From Ehretia macrophylla (taxonomy: Eukaryota > Streptophyta > Magnoliopsida > Boraginales > Ehretiaceae), in assembly GCA_037974665.1 (NCBI GenBank), contig CM075781.1:34449235-34513234 (forward strand): DNA of 64,000 nucleotides. The letters run 5' to 3'. The notes beneath the pieces were generated by a model that saw only the letters and a list, made by a program, of their open reading frames with translations, did no database searches and had not been told where the DNA came from. A program made the translations under genes and the position numbers. Shown piece after piece: positions 1-10,858 of the stretch (position 1 is the first letter of the stretch; every line of letters begins with the position of its first letter).

Positions 1-336
1 ACCATGTAACACTTCAGTCTTCATCCTACCTCACGTACACCAAGCAGCGACCTCCGGTCCTCTAACACCACCCTTCACGACTTTGTTGATGTGTTTCTTT
101 TTTTTATCGAAGAAAATAAGAAATTTACTTTTAATGTCTACTTTGTTTATTGTTAGTTTTTCTTTTGTGAAGCTTCATTGGTTTTAATTTTTTTACTTAT
201 AGTTTCACTTGTTTCTTAATTTTTTTTTGGTTATAGTTGTTTTTATTTTTTATTTTTTATTTTAGTTATGACAGTTGATTAATTTTAATTGATATAATTT
301 TCATTTTTTATATATAGATTCTTGATTTTTAAATTG
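1..336. other. AT-rich stretch, nothing recognised
   Basis: A short mixed-composition start is followed by T-rich DNA. I see no open reading frame, RNA gene or repeat end. It probably belongs to the flank or 5' side of the degenerate hAT-type sequence that follows. Confidence 0.4.
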
Positions 337-935
337 ATGAATAAATTTCTAAAAAAGCAACCCAATTTCACAGCAATAATTTTCTTCCTAATTTGATGAA
401 ATAAACTATGAATATAATGCACAAAATTGTTCATAGCAACCTTGAATTGAGATCAACTTAGAAGATCTACAAGTAGATCCTAGCTCATGTCTTAAAATTT
501 CATCTTATCATCCTAATAATTGAGGTAAAATAAGGAGATGCTACTTGTACAAATGACCTTATCAACCTTGTCATCATGATTTTTCTAAAAGAAATATTAG
601 GAATAGGTTTAAAAAATTTTGTTCCACCTTATTCAATTAATGTAGCAATTGTTTGGAGCATGATATAGTAAAAGATATTAAAAATTGTTTGTGTGGTTAT
701 CTTTTTACGCCCTATACTGGAAAACAGTTGGAGATACATTTGTTACATATGGATTTACCAATTGGCATTTAAGAGATAAATTTAATCTTTACAGTGGAGG
801 TCCAAATAGTGTGCATACAATGCTTAAAATACGTTCAAGACTTGATAAAGCAAAGTTAGCATATTGAAACTGTTATTTCTAAGTATTCCAATCAAGTTTG
901 TGAGATATATCGAAGTCGATTAACTACATCAATGA
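337..935 (+). pseudogene. Degenerate TTF-type zinc finger / hAT (ZMYM1-like) transposase N-terminus
   Basis: Reading the + strand with frame changes gives fragments typical of plant hAT-derived TTF zinc-finger transposases: a start MNKFLKKQ at 337, an EINLEDLQVDP-like block near 440-480, a YHPNN block, then in the open stretch at 685-867 a GDTFVTYGFTNW block and GGPNSVHTM, where family members usually have a GFSNWKK...HVGGHNSAHN pattern. After the stop at 865-867 the similarity continues (IETVISKYSNQV, then a YRSRLTTSM block). Several stops and frameshifts separate the blocks, and no DDE/hAT dimerisation region follows, so only the N-terminal third is left. The family match is from memory of its layout. 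Confidence 0.55.
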
Positions 936-1222
936 GTTGATTATGCTGCGATTTCAAAATATGAAGTCACGCCGAGAACAATTATAGAAGGTACTTTTTC
1001 TATTTACAAAACTTCATACATATTTTAGTGCATATATATATTTTTACAATTGCTATAATTGTTATCTGCATTAATGCTTTTTTTTTTATAATTGCTATAA
1101 TATGTGCTTAAATAGTTAATACATTGATAATTAAGTGTCTTTGATCGCTGCTTAGTGACCCCTCACCCCAGGTGTTTGTAGTGCACACCCTAACTCTAAG
1201 TGTATAACTCCACCAGTGATTA
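936..1222. other. AT-rich spacer, nothing recognised
   Basis: AT-rich DNA between the hAT-type relic and the Mutator-like MITE. No gene or repeat end is visible. Confidence 0.4.
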
Positions 1223-1231
1223 AAAAGAAAA

Positions 1232-1622
1232 GGGTAAATAGCATATTAGCCTCCTGTGTTTTGTTAAAAATGCAAAATATCTACCTGTGTTTTAAAAATT
1301 AGCTGATTACCCCCTGTGATTTGCTAAAAGTAGCTGATTACCCCCTTATGTTTTAAAAATTAGCTGATTACCCCCTTGTGTTTTATAAAAGTAGCTAATT
1401 ACTCCCTGTGTTTTTTTATAAATAGCACTTTTGTTAGAAAATATAAGGGGGTAATCAGCTACTTTTATAAAACACAAATAGGTAATCAGCTACTTTTAGC
1501 AAATCACAGGGGGGTTATCAGCTAGTTTTTAAAACACAGGAGGGCAATCAACTAATTTTTAAAATACAGGGGGATATTGTGTATTTTTAGCAAAATACAA
1601 AGAGGTAATGTGTTATTTACCC
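1232..1622. mobile_element. Foldback MITE of the CCCCTGTGTTTTG family (Mutator-like)
   Basis: The ends are inverted copies of each other: the left arm starts GGGTAAATAGCAT and the right arm ends GTTATTTACCC, and the arms pair for roughly 180 bp each. Each arm is built from repeats of a short unit ending CCCTGTGTTTT. A perfect 9-bp direct repeat AAAAGAAAA flanks it (1223-1231 and 1623-1631), the length made by Mutator-type transposases, although this one is low complexity. It carries no coding capacity. It sits just outside the duplicated CRK upstream region. Confidence 0.7.
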
Positions 1623-1791
1623 AAAAGAAAAAGACAAAGTAAGCAGCAGTAATTAACGACAGTTTAAAACATTCACATGAAATCTACACTCCGGTCACCA
1701 ACACAGTTTGGTCTTTGTAGTTTTCCACAGCCTCTTCAATCTTCATAATTTATATATGAACTCATTAAAGCAGGAAAAACTAGGAAACCAC

Positions 1792-2038
1792 TTTTGACTA
1801 ATGAATTTTCTATACCTCAGAAGCCACGGCAGTTGTTTGTTCTTTCCATATTCTCCATCTCTTTCTCCTCAATCGTGCTCAGGAATGACTTGAGCACTTT
1901 TGACTTAATCAATTTTCTATACCGAGAAGCCACGGCAATTGTTTGTTTTCTCTATATTCTCCATCTCTTCTCCTCATTAGTTCCTCTAGCAAGAGATCGG
2001 CAAGAAGTTAAAGAGCTTTTTTTAGCCATACTCCAACC
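1792..2038 (+). promoter_or_regulatory. CRK copy 1 upstream region: two W-box-containing repeat units
   Basis: Two copies of a unit that begins TTTTGACT start at 1792 and 1898; each contains an AGAAGCCACGGCA block and a pyrimidine-rich CTTTCCATATTCTCC block. The first unit has lost about 60 bp relative to the 165-bp unit of copy 2. TTGAC(C/T) is the core W-box bound by WRKY factors. Whether the units lie in the promoter or the 5' UTR is unknown. Confidence 0.6.
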
Positions 2039-3266
2039 ATGGTGGTCTGTTTCTCTTCCAGATGCAGTGTCTTTAAGGGCTTGGTTGCGCTTTATATGTT
2101 TTGGTTTCTCAGCTTTCTTTCTGAAGCTAATCCCCGGTCTTATACATGTCCAAATACAACTACTTATAGTCCAAATAGCACCTATCAGCTCAATCTCAAT
2201 AGCCTTCTCTCTACCCTTTCTTCTCCTGCTGTTACGAGAAACAACTTGTTCTACAATGCAACGGCAGGTAATAGTGCCCCTGACAGGGCTTATGGCTTAT
2301 TTATGTGTCGCGGCGATGTTACATTTGATACGTGTCATGATTGTGTGGTAACTGCTACAAGAGAAATAGTCGAGAGGTGCCCAAGCAGAAGCAAGCACAT
2401 ATATGGTACGATGAGTGCATGTTACGTTATTACAATGAATCATTTTTTCCCACCATGGACGCATCGCTTGCTGTGTTTATATGGAATTTGGGAAATGTTT
2501 CAGAACCTGATCGTTTTGTGCAACTCTTGGGAAATACTATGAATGAGTTAGCTACTCGTGCTTCCAGTGATCAGTCCGGCAATGGTGGACGATTGAGAGG
2601 TTTTGCAACAAAAGAGGCTAATTTTACAAGTTTCCGAACCCTATACAATCTCGGTGCTTACGTGCCGCTATTGGCCACTTGCCCGGCTTGGCTGGAAATC
2701 CAGGTGCACGGGTTTTGCTTCCAAGTTGCAATATTAGATATGGGATGAACCCTTTTTACAACAGTATAGCCGCACCACCACCACCATCGCCTACACCCAT
2801 AATTCCTCCCCCTCCAGCTCCAGGATCGCCTATGAGTACTCCAGGAGGTAAGGTTTCATTGTGTAAACTAAGATCTTATATGCTTATGCTAGTCTTGAAA
2901 TTTATAATTTGTTAAGAGTACCCATTTGTTAATGTCTTAATGTGAGAGAATTATTAATTCTTAACTCTCCTCTTCAAGTATGAGCAATTCCAGTATCATG
3001 TTAAGACTTATACATTCAAGAATTAGTTTTCAACTCTCCTATTCACGGGTGACCCACCACTTGTTCATGTGGGAGAACTATTCTTCGAACTCCATTTCTG
3101 TTGCAACATCATCCACACTTAATGAACAATTTTCATGAACATAAGGTCGTATTGAAGTCAATATTTGTTTTCCACCCAACTAACTTAGCCTATGTAATCA
3201 AACAACTGTGTATAAGATTTTCGTAATAAGATATATTGTTAAGAGTTCAGAGAGGAGACACTAAGA

Positions 3267-3350
3267 TTCATAGGATATGTTTCTAGAGCAGTGCACTAGC
3301 ACTATTAGTGTTAGATCTTATAGATATGATTTGATGTAAATTTATTGTTG
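3267..3350 (+). repeat. Dispersed repeat, copy at 9677-9760
   Basis: A block beginning ATAGGATATGTTTCTAGAGC and reading through GTGTTAGATCTTATAGATATG to TTTATTGTTG is repeated with a few changes at 9677-9760. The second copy continues for another ~120 bp of different sequence. Both lie in CRK copy 1 intron 1 and bracket the Copia element, so they may be remnants of an older element that the Copia entered, or LTR-like pieces. The family is not recognised. Confidence 0.5.
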
Positions 3351-4041
3351 CATTTCCACCGCACCAGCTCTGCCTTATTTCGGGAGTTTCTTCCCGACTT
3401 TTGGCTTCTTTCCACCAGTGCTTTCTCGGCGACAACAGTTCTCTTCTCAGCTGCCTACTTCTCTGCCTTTAATGGCACCTCGTCCAAACCAACCAAACAC
3501 CCAAAAAAAAAAAAAAAATACACCAAATAAACTGTGAACAAATAAAATTTTGGTACAAGTCAAAAGAAGACAAAAAGCAATGGGAAATGAAGAAAAATCT
3601 TTGGTTGCAAAGTTAGGCACACACAATTTTGGGTTGATTTTACACTACATGTGGGAAGACTTTTTGTGCAAGATGAGCCTATAAATAGATGCTCAAACTT
3701 CACCATTTTGCATCACCAAAACATTCCAAGTTAGAGAGAAAACATAAGCTTTCTCTTGAGTATTTTTCTTCCTCTTTTGTTGTTCTATATTTATGAGTGA
3801 GAGTTAGTTTCTCCTATTATTTGAGAGAGTGATATTGTTCTCTCCTTATATTAGAGAGAAGGTTATTGTAAAATACTCCACATCATAGTGAAATCCTCCA
3901 TTACTTGCCCGTGGTTTTTCCCTCGATTTGTTTGAGGGTTTTCCACGTAAATCTTGTGTCTCTACTTTCTCTGTTCTCATTCATATTTTAGCTGCGTGAT
4001 ACTGCTTGTCCCCAACCATTCCGTTGCGCCGATACCCAACA
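3345..4041 (+). repeat. 5' LTR of the Copia element (start uncertain)
   Basis: The right edge is set by ...CCCAACA followed one base later by TGGTATCAGAGCC (4043-4055), the tRNA-iMet primer-binding site. A TATA box (CCTATAAATAGATG, ~3678-3691) and a TTTGAGGGTTTTCCACGTAAA-like stretch near 3930 fit a Tork/Tnt1-type LTR. No matching 3' LTR is present, so the left edge cannot be fixed; TGTTGCATTTCC near 3343 is one candidate. An A-run lies at ~3505-3520. Confidence 0.6.
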
Positions 4042-4042
4042 A

Positions 4043-4055
4043 TGGTATCAGAGCC
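4043..4055 (+). other. Primer-binding site of the Copia element
   Basis: TGGTATCAGAGCC is the standard plant LTR-retrotransposon site complementary to the 3' end of initiator tRNA-Met. It directly follows the 5' LTR. Confidence 0.85.
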
Positions 4056-4075
4056 ATTGGTTACGGGTCACTGGT

Positions 4076-4232
4076 ATTCATACGGGTTACTGTTCACGGA
4101 TACTATTCACGCATACGGTATAGTACTATTCACATATACGGTATCAATACTATTCCCGTATACGGTTTTGGTACTATTCACGTATACCGTACTATTCACG
4201 TAAATAGTACTATTCACAGTGAAATAGTGGGA
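4076..4232 (+). repeat. Degenerate leader repeats in the Copia element
   Basis: Between the primer-binding site and gag, a unit like TACTATTCACGTATACGGT recurs about seven times with small changes, ending in TAGTACTATTCACAGTG. The array is untranslated leader. Its role is unknown; it could form RNA structure. Confidence 0.7.
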
Positions 4233-4269
4233 GCCGGTTCAAGTTACAAAGCAGATTGTTGTTAATACT

Positions 4270-7200
4270 ATGGCGGCAAAATTTGAAATCGAGAAGTTCA
4301 ACGGGAGAAATTTTTCCCTATGGAAATTGAAGATGAAGACAATCTTGAGAAAAGAAAATTGCTTGGTAGCAATTGGAGACAGACCAGCGGAGGTGACGGA
4401 CGACAAGTGGAAAGAGATGGATGACAACGCTATGGCTAATCTGCACCTGGCATTGGCAGATTCGGTATTATCAAGCGTTGAGGAAAAGAAATCAGCAAAA
4501 GAAATTTGGGATGCGCTGACCAAACTGTATGAAGTTAAGTCACTTCACAACAAGATTTTCTTGAAGAGGAGACTTTACACCCTTCGGATGAGTGAGTCCA
4601 CATCGGTGACAGATCACATCAATACCTTAAATACGCTATTCTCTCAATTGACTGCAATTGGGCATAAAATAGCGGAGCTTGAACGTGCAGAAATTCTACT
4701 TCAAAGTATACCTGATTCGTATGATCAACTTATCATTAGTTACACTAACAATGTTCTTTCAGATTCTGTTATTTTTGATGATGTTGTAGCCGCTATTCTG
4801 GAAGAGGAATCTAGGCGCAAAAGTAAGGAAGACAGAATCGAAAGTTCACAACAAGCAGAGGCATTATCAATGGTGAGAGGTAGATCAACGGAACGTGGCT
4901 CTAGTGGGAGCAACAACCAAGGTAGATCAAAATCAAGGAGTAGAAAAAATATCAAATGCTACAACTGTGGCAAGAAAGGGCACTTCAAGAAGGATTGTTG
5001 GAGCAACAAGAAGAATCCCGAGGTGACAAATTCTCAGGGATGTGTGGCGACTGCACCAGATGATGGAGATATTTTATACAACGAAGCAGCAACTGTATCA
5101 AAAGGCAGAAATGAGCTCACTGATGCTTGGATAATGGATTCGGGAGCAACATGGCATATGACCTCTCGTAGAGAATGGTTCCACACCTATGAACCTGTCT
5201 CTGGAGGATCTGTGTACATGGGTAATGATCATGCCTTGGAGATTGCTGGCATCGGTACCGTCAAAATTAAAATGTATGATGGTACCACTCGCACCATTCA
5301 AGGGGTACGACACGTGAAGGACTTGAAGAAGAACCTATTATCTATTGGACAATTGGATGACCTTGGCTGCAAGACCCATATCGAGGATGGGATCATGAAG
5401 GTCGTCAAAGGAGCGCTTGTGGTGATCAAGGAAGAAAAGATTGGGGTAAATCTATACATGCTTTTGGGAGAAACGTTGCAGGAGGCAGATGTATCAGTTG
5501 CATCAGCCGGTCAAGAAGAATCAACTATAATGTGGCATCGCAGATTGGGCCACATGACAGAACGAGGCTTGAAGATTCTTGCTGAACGTAATCTCCTACC
5601 CGGGCTCAAAACGGTAAACCTATCTTTTTGTGAGCACTATGTTACTAGTAAGCAGCATAGATTGAAATTTGGGAGATCTACTGCCAGAAGCAAACACATT
5701 CTAGACTTAATCCATTCAGACGTTTGGGAATCACCGGTTTTATCCCTAGGATGAGCCAAATACTTTGTATCATTTATTGATGATTACTCTAGGAGACTGT
5801 GGGTGTATCCAATCAAGAACAAGTCAGATGTGTTTCCAATATTCAAAACTTTCAAAGTGCTGGTGGAACTTGAATCCGGGAAAAGGATCAAGTGTTTGAG
5901 GACGGACAACGGAGGAGAATACACTGACGGGAGCTTCTTGGCATTTTGCAAGCAAGAGGGTATTCAGAGGCAATTTACTGTTGCACATACACCTCAGCAA
6001 AATGGTGTAGCAGAGCGGATGAACAGAACTCTTCTTGAAAGAATGAGAGCTATGTTGGAAACTGCAGGTCTAGCCAAATCATTTTGGGCAGAAGCAGCTA
6101 GAACTGCCTGTTACGTGATAAACCGGTCACCGACAATTACAATTGGGTTGAAGACACCAATGAAAATGTGGACCGGAAAACCTGTAGATTATTCTACGTT
6201 GTACATATTTGGGTGTCCGACATATGTGATGTATGGTTCCCAAGAAAGAACAAAGCTGGATCCAAAATCTAGGAAATGTGTATTCTTAGAAAATGCTGAT
6301 GGTGTTAAGGGGTATCGCCTGTGGGATTCCACTGCCCACAAGGTTGTCATCAGCAGAGATGTGATATTTGCAGAAGATATACTGCAAAGTGAAGACGACA
6401 GCAACACTTTAAAGGAGACTACTACAATACAAATTGAAGATAAGTCAGAACAAGGAGATGCTTCTTCTGAAGCTGCACCGGAGCACGAGGAACAAGAACC
6501 AGATGATGCTGAGGTTATAGAAGTCCGACGTTTATTGCGTCAGACAACAAGACCAACTTGGCGTTCAGATTTTGTCATGGCGAGCAATGCTGCATACTGT
6601 CTTCTAACGGAGGATGGAGAACCATCTACCTTTCACGAGGCAATAAAAAGCCCCGATGTTGCCCTGTGGATGACAGCAATGCAGGAAGAAATTGAAGCTC
6701 TACATAAAAACAAGACTTGGGAGCTTGTTCCACTACCACCTGGACGGAAAGTCATTGGTAACAAATGGGTCTACAAGATCAAGCGAGATGGTAATGACCA
6801 AGTGGAGCGATATCGTGCAAGACTGGTGGTGAAAGGATATGCTCAGAAAGAAAGAATTGACTTCAACGAGATATTTTCTCCTGTGGTAAGACTTACCACT
6901 ATCAGAGTAGTCTTGGCCATGTGTGCTGTGTTAGACTTACATCTAGAACAATTAGATGTAAAGACGGCTTTTCTTCATAGAGAGCTTGAAGAAGAGATTT
7001 ACATGCTTCAACCAGAAGGTTTTGTTGAGAAATAAAAAGAAAACTTGGTTTGTAGGTTGACCAAATCTCTGTACGGTTTAAAGCAGGCGCCAAGGTGTTG
7101 GTACAAGAGATTTGATTCCTTCGTGATTAGCCTTGAGTACAACAGACTCAATTCAGACCATTGTATGTACTACAAGAGGTTTGGCGATAATGATTTTATC

Positions 7201-8034
7201 ATTCTACTGTTGTACGTGGACGACATGCTGGTAGCAGGTCCCAGTAAAGGTCGGGTCCAAAAATTGAAGGCACAGTTGGCTGGGGAGTTTGATATGAAGG
7301 ATTTGGGACCAGCAAACAAGATTTTAGGGATGCAAATTCACCGAGACAGAAAAGGCAGGAAGGTATGGATTTCCCAGAAGAATTACTTGAAGAAAATCTT
7401 GCGGCGCTTCAATATGCAAGATTGTAAGGAAATCTCGACCCCGCTTCCTGTCAATTACAAATTATCCTCAAGTATGTGCCCTAGCACTGAAGCCGAGAGG
7501 ATAGAAATGTCTCGAGTACCGTATGCATCAGCAGTGGGAAGTCTCATGTTCGCTATGATATGTACGAGACCAGATATTGCTCAAGCAGTTGGTGCGGTCA
7601 GTCGGTTCATGGCGAATCCTGGTAGAGAGCATTGGAATGCTGTTAAGAGGATCCTACGATACATCAAAGGGACCTCGGATGTTGCATTATGTTTTGAAGG
7701 ATCAGAATTTACTGTCAAGGGTTTTGTTGATTTTGATTTTGCAGGTGATACGGATAAACGGAAGTCCACTACAGGCTATGTGTTTACAGTTGCAGGCGGC
7801 GTGGTAAGCTGGATATCTAAATTACAGACTGTTGTGGCCCTATCTACAACAGAGGCTGAATACATGGCAGCTACACAAGCTTGTAAAGAAGCAATCTGGA
7901 TTAAACGGTTAATGGAGGAGCTCGGGCACAAACAAGAGAAAATTCCCTTGTTTTGTGACAGTCAGAGTGCCTTGCACATTGCAAGGAATCCAGTATTTCA
8001 TTCCAAGACAAAACACATAGGTGTTCAACTATAA
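4270..8034 (+). pseudogene. Copia (Tork/Tnt1-like) gag-pol, two nonsense codons, 3' truncated
   Basis: One reading frame runs through the whole stretch, broken only by TGA at 5752-5754 and TAA at 7033-7035. In order: gag starting MAAKFEIEKFNGRNFSLWK; CCHC knuckle CYNCGKKGHFKKDC (~4957-4998); protease DSGATWHM (~5140); GAG_pre-integrase WHRRLGH, with the zinc-ligand Cys of CEHC read as Tyr; integrase with TDNGGEY; reverse transcriptase with YVDDM (~7216); RNase H with STTEAEYMA. Similarity stops at KTKHIG, just before the usual polyprotein C-terminus, and no polypurine tract or 3' LTR follows. The element is inside intron 1 of CRK copy 1, in the same orientation as the gene, and cannot be mobile now. 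Confidence 0.92.
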
Positions 8035-8173
8035 CCCCTTGTCCTTCAAAAAAAAATTGAGATAGCTAAAGGTTCGGGAGTTCCTCTATTCAATTATTTT
8101 CTTTGTTGTTGCTGGAATACCTCTAACTGAGAACTTCTTCAATCAACCTAACTTTCCAAACCACTCACTCATA

Positions 8174-8689
8174 TGTGAAGAATCCTGAGTTTTCATTTTA
8201 AAATCAATTGGTATTAAGTAGGGTAACCCAAGATCTTATTAAGTAGTCTAAGAGTTTATGATTTTTCTATGTACGACAAGTGAATATTCTAACACTCCCT
8301 CTCACGTGTGACCTAATTTGAGAGGGTCACACGTGGAAGTTTGAACACTCGTAGACCTTATTTTGAGATAGTCACACTTGGAAGATTGAATATATGTGAA
8401 CCGAATTTTTTGAGATAGGTCACACATGGAAAATTGAACACACATATAAAAGATTGAAAGTACGTGGACTATATACACGCGAAAAATTGAAGACAAGTGG
8501 ACCTGATTTGAGATGGGTCGCACGCGAAAGATGAATGAGACTAGACTATGGGCCTAGTTCTGATACTACGCAAAGAATCCTGATTTTGCATCTTAAAACC
8601 AATTAGTGTTAAGTGGAGTAACCCAAGATCTTATTAAGTGGTTTAAGAGTTTATGATTTTTCTATGTGGGACAAGTGTATATTCTAACA
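8174..8689 (-). mobile_element. TRIM element, complete, with 5-bp TSD
   Basis: On the minus strand this is a terminal-repeat retrotransposon in miniature: LTR of 121 bp (8569-8689; its twin is 8174-8294) starting TGTTAGAATATAC, a primer site TAGTATCAGAACTAGGCC (revcomp of 8551-8568), a ~274-bp internal region of CGTGTGACC-type repeats, and a G-rich tract before the second LTR. The 5-bp direct repeat TCATA flanks it (8169-8173 and 8690-8694). One LTR end has decayed from TG to CG. It is the same family as the TRIMs at 25805-26876 and lies just beyond the broken end of the Copia element. Confidence 0.85.
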
Positions 8690-8888
8690 TCATACGTAGG
8701 TGGGCCTCACAATATGTGGGGCCTTTGTTATGGGGCCCAATCTATGTTTCTTGGCTGATGAAAGGTTGGATAGATTGAAAAAATTTTGATCCCGCAACCT
8801 CTCACAAACAGTCGAGTAACTTTACCACCAGACCAAAGCCTTGGTGACATTTTGTTTCCACATTGCCTACTTTAAATACTCAATTCTA

Positions 8889-9165
8889 GACCCCAAGGGT
8901 TGTCCTGGTGGTAATGGTCAGACTCCTTTAGTAGGAGGCCCTAGGTTAAAGTATGACTATTACAGTTGAACATTATACCTTAATTTATCTGATACATATT
9001 TTGAATCGTGTCGCTGTACCCTGGGAGTTTTGTTCATATTAAGCCGTTAAGCCAACGAAGGGATACTGGCGTATCTCATCCGATATTAATAGGTGGTGGT
9101 ATAATCCAGTCTATATTTCATGAGTTGATTGAGTGTAAATATTTTTTCATAGTTAGCAAAAAAAA
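8889..9165 (+). mobile_element. SINE-like retroposon with long TSD
   Basis: A ~277-bp element ends in an A-run (about 9158-9167). A 13-14 bp direct repeat flanks it: AATACTCAATTCTA on the left (8875-8888) and AATACTCATTCTA on the right (9166-9178). Near its start, TTGTCCTGGTGGTAATGG resembles a tRNA-type pol III box A, and CTAGGTTAAAGTATGAC (~8940) a weak box B. Long imperfect TSD plus A-tail is the signature of target-primed retroposition. It has no open reading frame. Family not named. Confidence 0.65.
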
Positions 9166-9179
9166 AATACTCATTCTAT

Positions 9180-9676
9180 ATTAACTGGGACCCATGCACT
9201 AATCCCTCCATTTTCTTCTAGCGTGGGACCTGTGCCGCCGCGTTGTTCTCTTTTTCAACTCTTTCAACTTTCTCCACATCAACTCTTTCAACTCCTCCAC
9301 TTTTTCCATTCTAAACATTCACGAGTCTCTCAATTCTGTTCATGCCATGACCACATGGTCAAAGGCCAATACCTGAATTCCAAAATCGTGGCCTAACTTG
9401 TCACCTGCACAGCTTGCCCTGCCAGTACCTCCTCATCTGATTCCTTTTTCATGAACTCAATATTTCTCTAAAGCGCAAATAAAAACTATTTCACTGGCGT
9501 TACTGATCAGATGTGATCAGTCTCATCCGTGTAAAAATTAGGAATTCCTCTTCCAAGTCATATTTTCTCTATTATCTCTTCTCAATTGCCAGTTGTGCCC
9601 AACCTATTACCTCTATGGCCTATGCAACCACGAAGATTCATCGTTTCAGTAATCCGATTTCACTTAAGAGAACGTG
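9180..9676. other. Intronic DNA, nothing recognised
   Basis: Mixed-composition DNA inside CRK copy 1 intron 1, with CTTTCAACT repeats near 9250-9300. No coding region or transposon end is visible. Confidence 0.4.
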
Positions 9677-9760
9677 ATAGGATATGTTTCTAGAGCAGTG
9701 CCCTCATTTATTAGTGTTAGATTTTATAGATATGATTTTATGTAAATTTATTGTTGTATT
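9677..9760 (+). repeat. Dispersed repeat, second copy of 3267-3350
   Basis: Matches 3267-3350 almost throughout. Here the sequence runs on through a T-rich stretch to about 9870 and ends near an AATCAAACATAAC block, which would suit an LTR 3' end, but no partner or TSD was found. Confidence 0.45.
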
Positions 9761-9879
9761 TATTAAGTTTGACAATTGTGGTTTAGATTGTTCTATTTAA
9801 ACTCTGCTGTACCACATTTTTTTATCAATCAAACATAACATTACGATTCTATTAAAGATCATGATCACTCAGCTACATT

Positions 9880-10339
9880 TTAGAGTTTCAGTAAGCTAAT
9901 CGAGTATGGGTAAATAGCTGTATCAGTTTTGTTTTGCTGGAGGTGCACGTTAGCTAAAGATTATTCCTGATAAAAACGAGTAAAGGCAAAAAATAGCCTT
10001 CTATTTTGCTGGAGCTGCACGTTAATTAGCTAAAGATTCTTCCTGATATACGTGAAGATTTTTGGCATTTACTAACTTTGATAGAATTAATAAATAAGGC
10101 TTAGATGTCTTACTTGCATCTCTTAGAATTAATGTAGTCATCAGGACGACGCAGAGTACGAAATTGAGAATTTCTCCAGAAAATGAAAATCCCATGTAAT
10201 TAACCAGGAGGTAGATTGATTCTGTGGACAGTTCTTTCATGGAAAAGGTGAAATGTGATAGCAGCTGTGAGAAGAAGTCCAAAGATTTGTGAAGTCTCTC
10301 TTTCTTGTTAATGTTGTCTTGAGCTTGTGATATGTGATG
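9880..10339. other. Intronic DNA with a short internal repeat
   Basis: A GCTGGAG(G/C)TGCACGTTA... block occurs at about 9937 and again at about 10009, 72 bp apart, each followed by TAGCTAAAGATT(A/C)TTCCTGATA. Nothing coding is supported; the small minus-strand open frame here has no recognisable domain. Confidence 0.4.
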
Positions 10340-10349
10340 GTTATTCTTG

Positions 10350-10858
10350 GAGTAAATTGATTGCCGCCCCCCTGTGTTTTACTCGAAATATTCATTTATT
10401 TCCTGTCTTTTTAAAATAGGCTTATTACACCCCTGTGATTTTCAAAGTGTAGCTGAACGCCCCCCTCCGTTAAAAAACCGTTTAATTTAATAGCAATTGC
10501 AACACATGCGCTTAAAATGCGATTTTTTTATGCTTTTGGTTTAAATAAATTCGTTGCTAGACAAAAATACAATTTTAATAAATTGTTTGCCGTCCCCCTG
10601 TGTTTTGCCCTAAATACTCATTCACCCCCTGTAATTTTAAAATAGGTTCATTACCCCCCTGTGTTTTTTCGATTTTAACTTTATGTAAGGGTATAACGAT
10701 CAATTAACTAATTTGGTAACATTTGTTAACGGAATAAGAGATTTTGGATGCTTCAGCTTAATCGAAAAAACATAGGAGGGTAATAAGCCTATTTTAAAAT
10801 TATAGGGGGTGAATTAATTTTTTGAGCAAAACACAGGGGAGCGGTAAGCAATTTATTC
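10350..10858. mobile_element. Foldback MITE of the CCCCTGTGTTTTG family (Mutator-like), 10-bp TSD
   Basis: The left end GAGTAAATTGATTGCCG and the right end CGGTAAGCAATTTATTC are inverted copies. Inside, a second left-type arm (10575-10680) pairs over ~100 bp with the right arm (10756-10858), giving a strong hairpin. The direct repeat GTTATTCTTG flanks the element exactly (10340-10349 and 10859-10868). No coding capacity. It lies in intron 1 of CRK copy 1. Confidence 0.75.

Noticed and set aside
1232-1622. CRISPR-like array (regularly spaced CCCCTGTGTTTT units)
   Set aside because: Units occur in inverted arms, spacers are similar to each other, and the DNA is plant nuclear; it is a foldback transposon.
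1794-2351. 185-aa hydrophobic open frame overlapping CRK copy 1 exon 1
   Set aside because: It is another reading frame of the CRK leader and ectodomain; the same shadow appears in copies 2 and 3.
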